The notes beneath the pieces were generated by a model that was not told where the DNA came from, made no database searches, and saw only the letters and a list, made by a program, of their open reading frames with translations. The position numbers were made by a program, and so were the translations under genes. 39,264 nt of DNA from the NCBI GenBank assembly GCA_027622905.1, contig JAQBVV010000014.1, positions 1-39,264 on the forward strand. Reading direction: 5' to 3'. Each line of letters opens with the position of its first letter. The first letter of the stretch is position 1. This document shows positions 1 to 8,586 of this stretch, in pieces. The DNA comes from Acidobacteriota bacterium (GTDB lineage Bacteria > Acidobacteriota > Vicinamibacteria > Vicinamibacterales > UBA2999).

Positions 1-2
1 TC

Positions 3-1424
3 GGTGTGGCGGTTCCTGACGCGTGGCCGCCGGCCGAGTCGCCGGCTGAGGAGGTGACGACGGGGGGCGCCCTGGAGGGCGGGGAGGAACAGGGGCTCTC
101 GCCGGATTGGTGGACGGCGTTCGGCGACCCGACTCTCGACCAGGTGGTTCAGCAGGCGCTCGAGCAGAACCGCGATCTCGTCGCCGCGGCGTCGCGGCTG
201 GAGCAGGCAGCCGCGGATTCCCGTATTGCTGGGTCGGGGTTGCTGCCGACCGTGCAGGCCTCCTTCAACGGATCACGACGGAGGCAGAACTTCATCGGCT
301 TTCCGATTCCGGGAAGCGATGGCAGGGTGCTGAGCACCGTGTCCGCGAACATGGGGGTCTCACTCGACACGACGTGGGAGGCGGACCTCTGGGGCAGGCT
401 GAGAGCTGGTGCGAGAGCGTCGCTGGCCGACTTGCAGGCCACCGCTGCTGACTACCGGGGCGCGCAGTTGTCGATCGCCGGGCAGACGGTCAAGGCCTGG
501 CTGGCCGCGGTTGAGGCGCGCCAGCAGATATCGCTGGCTGAAGCGACGGTCGCCAGCTTCCGAGCCTCATCCGAACAGGTGCGCAGTCGCTTCGAGGCTG
601 GCCTTCGGTCGTCGCTCGATGTCCGCCTGTCGTTGTCGAGTTTGGCCAGCGCCGAGGCGCTGCTCCAGCAGCGACGCCAGCAGCTCGACGCGACACAGCG
701 ACAGCTTGGCGTGCTGCTGGGCCAGTACGCCGGGATGAATCTCGGCATTGCCACCGAGTTGCCTGATGTACCGGCCGCGGTGCCCGCGGGCCTGCCTGCG
801 GATCTGGTGCGCCGTCGACCCGATCTGGTGGCGGCCGAACGGAGACTGGCGGCGGTCAACGAGCGGCTCGTCGTGGCCGAGCGCGATCTCTATCCGCGCA
901 TCAGTCTGACGGGCAGCACCGGCACTGCCAGCGGCGCCCTCAAGAGCTTGTTCGATCCCGCCTTCTCCGTGTGGAGCCTCGCAGGGAGCCTGCTGCAGCC
1001 GATCTTTCAAGGTGGGCGGCTTCGGGCCGGGGTGGATCGCGCGGAGGCACGCGTCGATGAGTCGTTGGCGACGTATGCGGCAGCCGCGCTGCAGGCCTAT
1101 GCGGAGGTGGAAGCCGCCCTCGCCGCGGAGGCCTTCTTCCAGGAGCGGCTGGGCTACCTGTCGGTGTCCTCCGAGCAGTCCCGCTCGGCGGAGGCGCTTG
1201 CCGAAGCTCGGTATCGGTCCGGTCTCGAAAATTTTGTGACGGTGCTCGAGGCGCAACGCCTGGCGCTCCAGGCCGACGGTGAGTTGATCGCGGCTCGCCG
1301 GCTGCTGCTCGAGAATCGTGTCGACTTGTATCTGGCGCTCGGCGGAGGCTTCCACGAGCTGGAAGCTCCCGTCCTGCTCCAGACTGCCGATGACCCTCTT
1401 GCCCTGTCGAGTGAATCCCCGTGA
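3..1424 (+). CDS. RND efflux outer membrane factor (NodT/OprM family), 5'-partial
   Basis: Outer-membrane channel of a tripartite drug or metal efflux pump. The reading frame is open at the left edge of the window. The first visible residues (VAVPDAW) match the stretch that normally follows the lipobox in NodT-type factors, so the signal peptide and lipid-attachment cysteine lie outside the window. A GTG at 6 is the first possible start but is probably internal. The two repeated OEP domains are visible: an alpha-helical Ala/Gln/Arg-rich half with the SWEADLWGR-like motif (TTWEADLWGRLRAGARA) near residue 125, then a second half with RRRPDLVAAERRLAA near 270 and the conserved LLQPIFQGGRL near 330. 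The stop overlaps the next gene (TGATG), so it is the first visible gene of a three-gene efflux operon. The family call is secure; the substrate is unknown. Confidence 0.93.
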   Translation, partial: GVAVPDAWPPAESPAEEVTTGGALEGGEEQGLSPDWWTAFGDPTLDQVVQQALEQNRDLVAAASRLEQAAADSRIAGSGLLPTVQASFNGSRRRQNFIGFPIPGSDGRVLSTVSANMGVSLDTTWEADLWGRLRAGARASLADLQATAADYRGAQLSIAGQTVKAWLAAVEARQQISLAEATVASFRASSEQVRSRFEAGLRSSLDVRLSLSSLASAEALLQQRRQQLDATQRQLGVLLGQYAGMNLGIATELPDVPAAVPAGLPADLVRRRPDLVAAERRLAAVNERLVVAERDLYPRISLTGSTGTASGALKSLFDPAFSVWSLAGSLLQPIFQGGRLRAGVDRAEARVDESLATYAAAALQAYAEVEAALAAEAFFQERLGYLSVSSEQSRSAEALAEARYRSGLENFVTVLEAQRLALQADGELIAARRLLLENRVDLYLALGGGFHELEAPVLLQTADDPLALSSESP

Positions 1425-2671
1425 TGCCACATATCAAGACTGCGCTTCGCGTTCTTCTGCCGCTGGTCGTCATCGCGATCGCGGCCTTGGTCACCCTCGT
1501 CCTGTTTCGCAGTCGCCCGGAGGTGCCGACCGAGTCCCGGCCTGTCGCGTTGCCGAGCGTGAGGGTCGAAGCTGCGGTCGTGCAGGATCTGCCGATGACG
1601 GTCATCAGCCAGGGCACGGTCAGTCCGAGGATCGAGAGTCAGCTGGTGCCAGAGATCGCCGGCCGCGTGGTGTGGGCGTCGCCGTCGTTCGCCTCTGGCG
1701 GCTTCTTCGAAGAGGGGGAGGCGCTCCTGCGGATCGATCCGTACAACTATCAGCAGGCGGTCATCGCCGCCCGCTCCCAGGTGGCGCAGAGCAGGCTCCG
1801 GCTCGCGCAGGAGGAAGCGGAGGCCGATGTGGCGCGTCGCGAATGGGAGGATCTCGGACGGGGTGATGCCAGTGCATTGACACTCCGTGAGCCCCAGCTC
1901 GAGGATGTCCGGGCGTCCCTGAGGGCCGCCGAATCGAACCTCCAGCGGGCGGAGCGTGACCTCGAGCGGGCCGAAGTCACCGCACCCTTCGCCGGGCGGG
2001 TTCGGCAGAAGAACGTCGATGTCGGGCAGTTCGTGACGGTCGGAAGCCCGGTGGCCACGCTGTATGCGGTCGACGCCGCCGAGGTACGGCTACCGCTGCC
2101 GGACGCGGAGCTGAAGTACCTGGACGTTCCTCTGGCCTACCGCGGTCAGGCCGATCGAGTCGGCCCGCGCGTGACGCTGCGGGCCGACTTCGCTGGCGAA
2201 TCCCATGCCTGGCAGGGTCGAATCGTCAGGACCGAGGCGGAGATCGACCCCGTGAGTCGCATGGTTCATGTCATCGCCCAGGTCAATGATCCGTACGCGC
2301 CGGGAATCGATCCGAGCCGTCCACCCTTGGCTGTCGGCATGTTCGTCGAAGCCGAGATCGAAGGGCGGATGGCAGAAGGAGTGGTGGTGCTTCCTCGGGC
2401 GGCGTTGCGAGGACGGGATCAGGTGCTTGTCGTCGACGACGAGGATCGAGTGCGTATCCGAACGGTCGGCGTCTTGCGATCGACGAGTCGAGAAGTCGTG
2501 ATCTCAGAGGGACTCGCGCCCGGGGAACGCGTGATCCTCACGCCGATTGAGGTGGTCACAGAGGGCATGCGTGTGCAGATCGCCGCCGGCACGGCGTCGG
2601 CGCGGGATCGCGCGGCCGTTCCGTCACCGGACGGTCCACCTGACGAGCCTGCCGACGGGGGACGGTCATGA
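1424..2671 (+). CDS. RND efflux periplasmic adaptor subunit (membrane fusion protein)
   Basis: Periplasmic adaptor that links the inner-membrane permease to the outer-membrane factor. The N-terminus has one hydrophobic anchor (about residues 8-28). It is followed by a barrel-sandwich/lipoyl half-motif (SQLVPEIAGRVVWASPSFASGG), a helical hairpin rich in Ala/Glu/Arg (about 105-175), the second lipoyl half (VTAPFAGRVRQKNVDVGQFV), a beta-barrel domain, and a membrane-proximal domain ending in a Pro/Asp-rich tail. I chose ATG 1424, which overlaps the previous stop by one base; a GTG three bases upstream is possible. At 415 residues it is typical in length. The stop overlaps the permease start (ATGA), implying a single transcript and coupled translation. 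Confidence 0.94.
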   Translation: MPHIKTALRVLLPLVVIAIAALVTLVLFRSRPEVPTESRPVALPSVRVEAAVVQDLPMTVISQGTVSPRIESQLVPEIAGRVVWASPSFASGGFFEEGEALLRIDPYNYQQAVIAARSQVAQSRLRLAQEEAEADVARREWEDLGRGDASALTLREPQLEDVRASLRAAESNLQRAERDLERAEVTAPFAGRVRQKNVDVGQFVTVGSPVATLYAVDAAEVRLPLPDAELKYLDVPLAYRGQADRVGPRVTLRADFAGESHAWQGRIVRTEAEIDPVSRMVHVIAQVNDPYAPGIDPSRPPLAVGMFVEAEIEGRMAEGVVVLPRAALRGRDQVLVVDDEDRVRIRTVGVLRSTSREVVISEGLAPGERVILTPIEVVTEGMRVQIAAGTASARDRAAVPSPDGPPDEPADGGRS

Positions 2672-5600
2672 ATCGCGCCATCGAATGGTTCGCTCGAAAC
2701 TCGGTCGCCGCGAACTTGATGATGTTCATGATCTTCGCCGGAGGTGCGCTGTCGATCTCGTCGATCAGGCTCGAGGTGTTTCCGGAGTTCGACCTCGACA
2801 TGATCTCGGTCGAGGTCCCCTACCTTGGCGCGGCGCCCGAGGAAGTTGAGCAGGCGGTGTCGATCCGGATCGAGGAGGCGATCCAGGGCATCGACGGCAT
2901 CCAGAAGGTCACGTCGACGGCGTCCGAGGGGCGAGGCACGGTCCAGATCGAACTCGAGCTAGGCGCCGATACGCGCAGAGTCGTTGACGAGGTCAAGAGC
3001 AGCGTCGACGCGATCGACACGTTTCCCGACGAGACGGAGCAGCCGATCGTTCGAGAACTGACGAGTCGCGGTCAGGTGATCGACCTCGCGGTGTCCGGCA
3101 ATGCCGACGAGTTGACGCTCAAGCTTCTCGCCGAGCAGGTGCGGGACGACCTGAGCGCCATTCCGGAAATCACACAGGTTGAGGTGACCAACGCGCGCCC
3201 GTACGAGATCGCCATCGAAGTCTCCGAAGGTACGCTCCGTCGGCATGGGCTCACATTCGATCAGGTTGCCGACGCCGTGCGTCGCTCCTCACTCGATCTG
3301 CCTGGCGGATCGGTGAAGAGCGAGGGCGGGGAGATTCTGTTGCGAACGATAGGGCAGGCCTATCGCGGCGACGACTACGAGAGGCTCGTGCTGTGGACGC
3401 GTGCCGACGGATCCCGGATTCTCCTTGGCGACGTGGCAGAGGTCGTGGACGGTTTCGCAGAGACCGACCAGTTCGGGCGTTTCGATGGTGAGCCGGCGGT
3501 GCGGCTCTCGGTGTACAGCGCGGGAAACGAGAGCGTGATCGAGATTGCCGAGCACGTGCGCGCTTATGTTGAAGACGCGCAGGCAAGGCTGCCTGAGGGG
3601 GTCTCACTCACGGTCTGGCAGGACCAGTCTCGTGTCCTGGCAGATCGACTGAGGCTTCTGTTGCGCAACGGAGCGACCGGATTCGCGCTGGTCTTCCTCG
3701 TGCTGGCGCTGTTCATCCAGTTCCGCCTGGCGTTCTGGGTCAGCCTGGGCATCCCGATCTCGTTCCTCGGGGCCCTGTGGATGCTCCCGGGTCTGGATGT
3801 GACGCTGAACATGATCACCCTTTTCGCGTTCATCCTGGTGCTCGGCATCGTCGTGGATGACGCGATCGTCGTGGGTGAGAACGTGTACACCCATCAGCGT
3901 CGTCATGGAGACAGCCTCACCGGAGCGATTGAGGGCGCTCGCGAGATCGCCGTGCCGGTGGTGTTTGCCGTGCTGACGACGGTCGCTGCGTTCTCCCCGT
4001 TGCTGGCGGTGCCAGGCACGATGGGCAAGATGATGCGGGCGATTCCCCTGATCGTGATCCCGTGTCTCCTGTTTTCGCTGATCGAGTCTCTCTGGATTCT
4101 GCCCGCGCACCTGTCTCACTTGAAGCCGCCGCCGGAACGTCCCGGGCTCTGGCTTCGTTTTCAGAGTCGCGTGGCCGGCTCTCTGCAGTGGTTCATCCGA
4201 CGCGTGTACCAGCCCACGCTGGATCTCGGGCTTCGCTGGCGGTACGTGTCGTTCGCCCTGGGCGTGGCGACACTGATGATCACGATCGGGATGGTCGGTG
4301 CCGGGATGGTGCCGTTCCAGTTCTTCCCTGCCGTCGAGGCTGAAGTGATGTCTGCCACGCTCACGATGCCCCAAGGCACGCCCGCCACGGTGACGACGGC
4401 CGCCGTGCAGCAGCTCGAAGCGGGCGCCGAACGCCTGCGAGCCGAGATGCGCGAGGTCGGTCAGGGCGAACTCTACCAGCATCTGTATTCGGCGGTCGGT
4501 GAGCAACCGCAATCGGGCGCGGGGCCCGTGCCTCTCGGGAACGCCGGCGGCGGGTCGGGAAGTCATCTGGGAGAGGTCACCATCGAGTTGTTGCCTTCCG
4601 AAGATCGGAACGTCGGCAGCGACGACCTCGCGGAGCGGTGGCGAGATCTGACAGGCGCGATCCCCGAAGCGGTCGAGGTGAGCTTCGGTGCGTCGCTGTT
4701 CGGGGGAGGAGCCGATATCGACGTGCAATTGACGGGGCCGGACGTCAACGAGTTGCGATCGGTGGCTGACGATCTCAAGGTACGGCTCGCGGACTACTCC
4801 GGCGTGTACGAGATCTCCGATTCGTTTCGCGAGGGAAAGGCTGAACTGGCGCTCGGGATCACGCCGGCCGCCGAAACGCTCGGGCTGTCGCTTCGGGATC
4901 TGGCCCGGCAGGTCCGACAGGCCTTCTACGGTGAGGAGGCCCAGCGGATCCAGCGGGGACGCGACGATGTGCGGGTCATGGTGCGCTACCCGAGGGACGA
5001 GCGCGGTTCCATCGGTGATCTTGAAAACATGCGCATCAGGACGCCGGCCGGTGTCGAGGTGCCGTTCGGGCAGGTGGCCCTCGTCACCGAGGGGCGCGGC
5101 TATGCATCCATCACGCGCGTCGATCGACAGCGCGCGGTCAACGTGACGGCGACCGTCGACAGCGACGTGGTGGCGGCGGGGGACGTCATCGGCGATCTCG
5201 ACTCCCGGGTGCTTCCCGAGTTGCTCGCCGGCCATCCCGGCGTGCGCTTCACGTTCGAAGGCATGCAGTCGCAGCAGCGGGAGGCGATCGGGGGACTCCA
5301 GAGCGGTTTCACGCTCGCGCTGTTCGCCATCTTCGCGCTGCTGGCTATCCCGCTCCGCTCCTACGTGCAGCCGGTCATCATCATGCTGGCGATTCCGTTC
5401 GGTCTGGTGGGCGGGTTCTGGGGCCACATCCTGACCGGCAACATCCTGTCCATCATGTCGATGTTCGGCATGGTCGCCCTCACGGGTGTGGTCGTGAACG
5501 ACAGTCTCGTGATGGTGCACTTCATCAATCGGCGGCGGCTCGAACACGTCGATCTGAAGGACGCCGTCCACGAGGCGGGGACGGCGCGCTTCCGACCGAT

Positions 5601-5949
5601 CGTCCTGACATCGCTGACGACGTTCGCGGGGCTTGCACCGCTGATGCTCGAGCGGAGCATGCAGGCACAGTTCCTGATTCCGATGGCCGTGTCGCTGGCG
5701 TTTGGCGTGGTGTTTGCGACCGTGGTGACGCTGGTGCTGGTGCCCGTCTGCTACATGATGCTCGACGATGTCAGGGGTATCCCGGTGGCGGTGGCAAGGC
5801 TGTTTGCCGATGTCGAGCCCGACGATGCCCGGGGCACGGAGGTCCCGCACGGAGCGTCGGTCGGGTCAGGTGGCATGGGACGGGCCATGCGGCGGAGTCA
5901 TCCCGGTGGCATCTCGACCGAGGGGACGGGTTCGTTCAGCGGCCGGTAG
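2668..5949 (+). CDS. RND efflux transporter permease subunit
   Basis: Proton-driven inner-membrane pump of the AcrB/MexB superfamily, HAE1-like. At 1093 residues it has the expected architecture. TM1 (about residues 12-32, NSVAANLMMFMIFAGG) is followed by a large periplasmic porter loop, a six-helix bundle from about 330, a second porter loop, and a second bundle from about 870. The proton-relay aspartates are visible in TM4 (GIVVDDAIVVGENV, near 396). The second bundle carries the matching conserved motif (GVVVNDSLVMVHF). The last 60 residues form a hydrophilic Gly/Arg-rich tail of no recognised function. ATGA overlap with the adaptor gene fixes the start. The gene converges on the FAD oxidase with a gap of only 14 bp and no obvious terminator between them. 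The exported substrate cannot be read from the sequence. Confidence 0.95.
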   Translation: MNRAIEWFARNSVAANLMMFMIFAGGALSISSIRLEVFPEFDLDMISVEVPYLGAAPEEVEQAVSIRIEEAIQGIDGIQKVTSTASEGRGTVQIELELGADTRRVVDEVKSSVDAIDTFPDETEQPIVRELTSRGQVIDLAVSGNADELTLKLLAEQVRDDLSAIPEITQVEVTNARPYEIAIEVSEGTLRRHGLTFDQVADAVRRSSLDLPGGSVKSEGGEILLRTIGQAYRGDDYERLVLWTRADGSRILLGDVAEVVDGFAETDQFGRFDGEPAVRLSVYSAGNESVIEIAEHVRAYVEDAQARLPEGVSLTVWQDQSRVLADRLRLLLRNGATGFALVFLVLALFIQFRLAFWVSLGIPISFLGALWMLPGLDVTLNMITLFAFILVLGIVVDDAIVVGENVYTHQRRHGDSLTGAIEGAREIAVPVVFAVLTTVAAFSPLLAVPGTMGKMMRAIPLIVIPCLLFSLIESLWILPAHLSHLKPPPERPGLWLRFQSRVAGSLQWFIRRVYQPTLDLGLRWRYVSFALGVATLMITIGMVGAGMVPFQFFPAVEAEVMSATLTMPQGTPATVTTAAVQQLEAGAERLRAEMREVGQGELYQHLYSAVGEQPQSGAGPVPLGNAGGGSGSHLGEVTIELLPSEDRNVGSDDLAERWRDLTGAIPEAVEVSFGASLFGGGADIDVQLTGPDVNELRSVADDLKVRLADYSGVYEISDSFREGKAELALGITPAAETLGLSLRDLARQVRQAFYGEEAQRIQRGRDDVRVMVRYPRDERGSIGDLENMRIRTPAGVEVPFGQVALVTEGRGYASITRVDRQRAVNVTATVDSDVVAAGDVIGDLDSRVLPELLAGHPGVRFTFEGMQSQQREAIGGLQSGFTLALFAIFALLAIPLRSYVQPVIIMLAIPFGLVGGFWGHILTGNILSIMSMFGMVALTGVVVNDSLVMVHFINRRRLEHVDLKDAVHEAGTARFRPIVLTSLTTFAGLAPLMLERSMQAQFLIPMAVSLAFGVVFATVVTLVLVPVCYMMLDDVRGIPVAVARLFADVEPDDARGTEVPHGASVGSGGMGRAMRRSHPGGISTEGTGSFSGR

Positions 5950-5963
5950 GCCGAGGCGTCCGG

Positions 5964-7511
5964 TCACGGCGTCGGTTCGGGAAACAACACACCATCGGCC
6001 AGCTTCCACTGCGGGTCAAGCGCGCGTTTGACTGCACGCATGTCCTCGATACCGGCGTCACCGTACATCTCGCGAAGCAGTTGCTGCTTGAGTGCGCTGC
6101 GCCCGACGCCGTGCTCACCCAAGGGCGCGCCGCCCATTGACACGATGCGCCTCGCGATCTCGAGAAGTGCGGCCTTTCCCCCATCGACGTCAGCGAGCGA
6201 CCGGGGTACCACGTTGGGGTGCATGTTGCCGTCGGACACGTGGCCCCAGAGGGCGTACTCCAACCCGGATCGCTCGAACGTGTCGCGGTACAGCGCGAGC
6301 GCTTCCAGCTGTCGCTCGAACGGCACGACGAGATCGCCGGCCACCTTCTCGATGTCCGGATGCACGCTGTGCTTGGCGGCAGCCACGGCCGCGTTGACGC
6401 CGGCGGGCACGGCCTCCCGGAGCCCGAACAGACCAGCGGCGCCGCGGTCGTCGCCGGCCAGCGCCACCTGCGGATCGACGGTGACGCCGCAGGTCTCGAG
6501 TACGGCGCTCATGCGCGCAAGCGCCTCGTCTTCGCGGTCGGCGACGTCGAGCTGAACCAGCAGGAGCACCGTCTTGCCCGCTGGCCGTTCGATACCCGCC
6601 ATCGCCATCGCCTCATCGGAGGCAAACGCCAGCGCGCGACTGTCCATGAATTCGATCGCGGAGACATCCAATGCCCCGTTACCGAGCCAGCTTGCCACCG
6701 CCTCGTGCCTGAGCGCCGACGTCACCGCGAGCGCCTGTTGGTCGGAGGCACACGTCACCAGCACGGCGCATCGCCGCGGCAGCGCGATGACGCGTAGCGT
6801 CGCGTCGGTCACGATCCCGAGCGTGCCCTCGGACCCGATGAAGAGATCGATGAGGTCCATGCCGGGACTGGCGTAGTAGCCGGCCGACAGCTTCGCCACG
6901 TCGGGCATGGCGTAGGTCGGGAGCGGCACGCGGATGGTGTCGCCCTGGGGGTCCAGGAGCTCGAACCAGCCGTCCGGTGAGGCCGTCACGTCGCCGCGCT
7001 GGATCTCGATCAGTGACCCATCCGCCAGCACGACGCGCAACGCGTCGACCCATCGCCGGGTGCTTCCGTATTTGAAGGTCGCCGCTCCGGCGGCGTTGGT
7101 CGCGATCGTCCCGCCGACGAAGGCGCCGTCGTACGTGGGGACAGGCGGATAGTACAGGCCGTCGGCCGCCAGCGAGCGCTGGAGTTCGGCAAGGGGGACG
7201 CCCGCGCCGACGCGGACTCTCAGGTCTGCAAGACGGGCAATGCCGGTGAGTGCGCGCGTGCTGATCACCAGATCGCCTCGTGGCGTGGCGCCACCGGTCA
7301 ACGATGATTGCGCGCCGATCGGCAGGATGCGTCGAGCGGACCGCACCAGCGCGGCAACCTCGTCAGCACCGCGCGGTGTCGCGACGCCCGTGGCGGCTCC
7401 GCCCGGCACCTGCGCCGCATCGGTCAGGAAGGCCTGCAGCAGATCGGGGCGCGTCTCGATTCGTGGCGGTGTTCGCGCCTTCGGCGAGACCAGCTGGATA
7501 CGGCGCGTCAG
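5964..7511 (-). CDS. FAD-binding oxidase/dehydrogenase, GlcD / D-lactate dehydrogenase type
   Basis: A PCMH-type flavoprotein that oxidises a 2-hydroxy acid, such as glycolate or D-lactate, and likely feeds electrons to the respiratory chain. The N-terminal FAD-binding-4 domain shows PIGAQSSLTGGATPRGDLVIS and the GGTIATNAAG loop. The C-terminal FAD-oxidase domain ends with GEHGVGRSALKQQLL and the usual DPQWKLADGVLFP tail. The first ATG/GTG/TTG in frame is a GTG at 7409, but coding-like sequence continues upstream (RPDLLQAFLTDAAQ, high GC at third positions) and resembles the normal family N-terminus. An AGGAGG (complement of 7517-7522) lies 5 nt before an in-frame CTG (complement of 7509-7511), so I place the start there (515 aa). 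It lies 71 bp downstream of cytochrome oxidase subunit II on the same strand and may share its transcript. The substrate is not determined. Confidence 0.88.
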   Translation of the reverse strand: MTRRIQLVSPKARTPPRIETRPDLLQAFLTDAAQVPGGAATGVATPRGADEVAALVRSARRILPIGAQSSLTGGATPRGDLVISTRALTGIARLADLRVRVGAGVPLAELQRSLAADGLYYPPVPTYDGAFVGGTIATNAAGAATFKYGSTRRWVDALRVVLADGSLIEIQRGDVTASPDGWFELLDPQGDTIRVPLPTYAMPDVAKLSAGYYASPGMDLIDLFIGSEGTLGIVTDATLRVIALPRRCAVLVTCASDQQALAVTSALRHEAVASWLGNGALDVSAIEFMDSRALAFASDEAMAMAGIERPAGKTVLLLVQLDVADREDEALARMSAVLETCGVTVDPQVALAGDDRGAAGLFGLREAVPAGVNAAVAAAKHSVHPDIEKVAGDLVVPFERQLEALALYRDTFERSGLEYALWGHVSDGNMHPNVVPRSLADVDGGKAALLEIARRIVSMGGAPLGEHGVGRSALKQQLLREMYGDAGIEDMRAVKRALDPQWKLADGVLFPEPTP

Positions 7512-7516
7512 AAGAG

Positions 7517-7522
7517 CCTCCT
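7517..7522 (-). promoter_or_regulatory. Strong Shine-Dalgarno preceding a CTG start
   Basis: Reads AGGAGG on the minus strand, 5 nt upstream of an in-frame CTG at 7511-7509. No ATG, GTG or TTG occurs in this frame between this site and the GTG at 7409, although the intervening residues look like the conserved family N-terminus. It is the main evidence for a non-canonical start of the FAD oxidase. Confidence 0.6.
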
Positions 7523-7582
7523 GCGCCAGGCCTGCAGGGGTGGCGACACGGGTGGAGACAGTGGTTCGAGCGAGAGGAGCAC

Positions 7583-8329
7583 CTACTGTTCGAGGAGAAA
7601 CGCCGCCTCTTCCGCCAGCCAGGCTTCATACTCGGCGGTACTTTCGACCGTGTAAAAGCCGCGCATGCGGTAGTGGCCGAGGCCGCAGAGTTGCGAGCAG
7701 GCGATCTCCCATTGGCCCGTCGTCGTGGGCGTGAACCAGACCGGCTGCGCCAGCCCCGGAATCGCGTCCTGCTTCACGCGCATTTGCGGCAACGCGAAGC
7801 TATGGATCATGTCCTTGCTCGACAGGTGCACGATGACCGGACGGTCCACGGGAAAATGCATCTGGTTGATCGTCGTGATGTCGTCGCGCCCGGCCGGGTC
7901 GGAGCGGTCCAGGCCCAGCGGGTTCGAGGGGCCGAGCAGCGCAAGATCCGTGCGGCCGAACAGTCCGTCGGGGCCTGGGTAATGCACGTTCCACGCGTAT
8001 TGCTCGGCGACCACGCGCACGACGGTGCTTTGCTGCTCCGACGGAAACGCGTCGACCCGCGCGCTCCACGTGGGAATCGAGAAGAAGGCCAGCAGGATGA
8101 CCTCGGCGGTCAGTATGCCGCCTTCGATCCACGTCGACCAGGATCCGCGCATCCCCTTGTGCATCGCGACCGGTTGGGCGCTCCGGCGGAATCGCACGAG
8201 CACGTAGAGGAGGAAGCCGCCCCAGCCCACGAACAGCACCAGCATCAGCCAGTGCACCAGGACCATGAGTCGATCGACATCGCCGGCGTGCGCCGACGCG
8301 GCCACCGGCATGCCGAGCCAGTCCATCAT
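7583..8329 (-). CDS. coxB: Cytochrome c oxidase subunit II
   Basis: CuA-bearing subunit that receives electrons from cytochrome c. The protein is 248 residues, with two N-terminal membrane helices (about 18-42 and 66-88) and a periplasmic cupredoxin domain. The CuA ligands are visible as the His in DMIHSF and as C211, C215, H219 and M222 in CSQLCGLGHYRM. The usual Glu between the two cysteines is Gln here; that position contributes a backbone carbonyl, so copper binding need not be lost. There is no C-terminal cytochrome c domain, so this is not a caa3-type subunit. Two ATG codons are adjacent at the start (8329 and 8326). It is the fourth gene of the oxidase operon, 18 bp after the small CxxC protein gene. 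Confidence 0.95.
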   Translation of the reverse strand: MMDWLGMPVAASAHAGDVDRLMVLVHWLMLVLFVGWGGFLLYVLVRFRRSAQPVAMHKGMRGSWSTWIEGGILTAEVILLAFFSIPTWSARVDAFPSEQQSTVVRVVAEQYAWNVHYPGPDGLFGRTDLALLGPSNPLGLDRSDPAGRDDITTINQMHFPVDRPVIVHLSSKDMIHSFALPQMRVKQDAIPGLAQPVWFTPTTTGQWEIACSQLCGLGHYRMRGFYTVESTAEYEAWLAEEAAFLLEQ

Positions 8330-8347
8330 CGTCGCGGTCTCTCGGAG

Positions 8348-8566
8348 CTACGCCGCCCGCTGCTCATGGTTGGATACCGGATGGGGGCGTTCGGCGGTCT
8401 CGCCGACAAGGTGCGCGGACGCCCGCGATCGCCGGGCCAGCGCCACGAAGAAGCGCAGGAAGCAACCAAGGACGATCGCCGTGATCCCCAGCAGGACGAA
8501 GATGCCGGCGTTCAGGCTTTCGCGGACCGCGGGTTCGACGCTACTGAAGCAGACAGGACAGGCCAT
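8348..8566 (-). CDS. Small CxxC membrane protein of the cytochrome oxidase operon
   Basis: Encodes 72 residues: an N-terminal CPVC motif (residues 3-6), one hydrophobic helix (about 19-45, GIFVLLGITAIVLGCFLRFF) and a basic, then polar, tail. I do not know an assigned function. It lies between subunits III and II with gaps of 20 and 18 bp, so it is surely co-transcribed with the oxidase. Plausible roles (inference) are a small accessory subunit or a copper/redox assembly factor using the cysteine pair. ATG at 8566 is the start; reading frame and position rule out a spurious ORF. Confidence 0.82.
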   Translation of the reverse strand: MACPVCFSSVEPAVRESLNAGIFVLLGITAIVLGCFLRFFVALARRSRASAHLVGETAERPHPVSNHEQRAA

Positions 8567-8586
8567 GGGATTCGCTTTCCAGAAGG

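Noticed and set aside
3604-5850. A 748-codon open frame on the minus strand opposite the RND permease
   Set aside because: Its translation is His/Arg/Asp-rich with no family features, and the plus-strand permease is complete. Long antisense frames are expected in GC-rich DNA.
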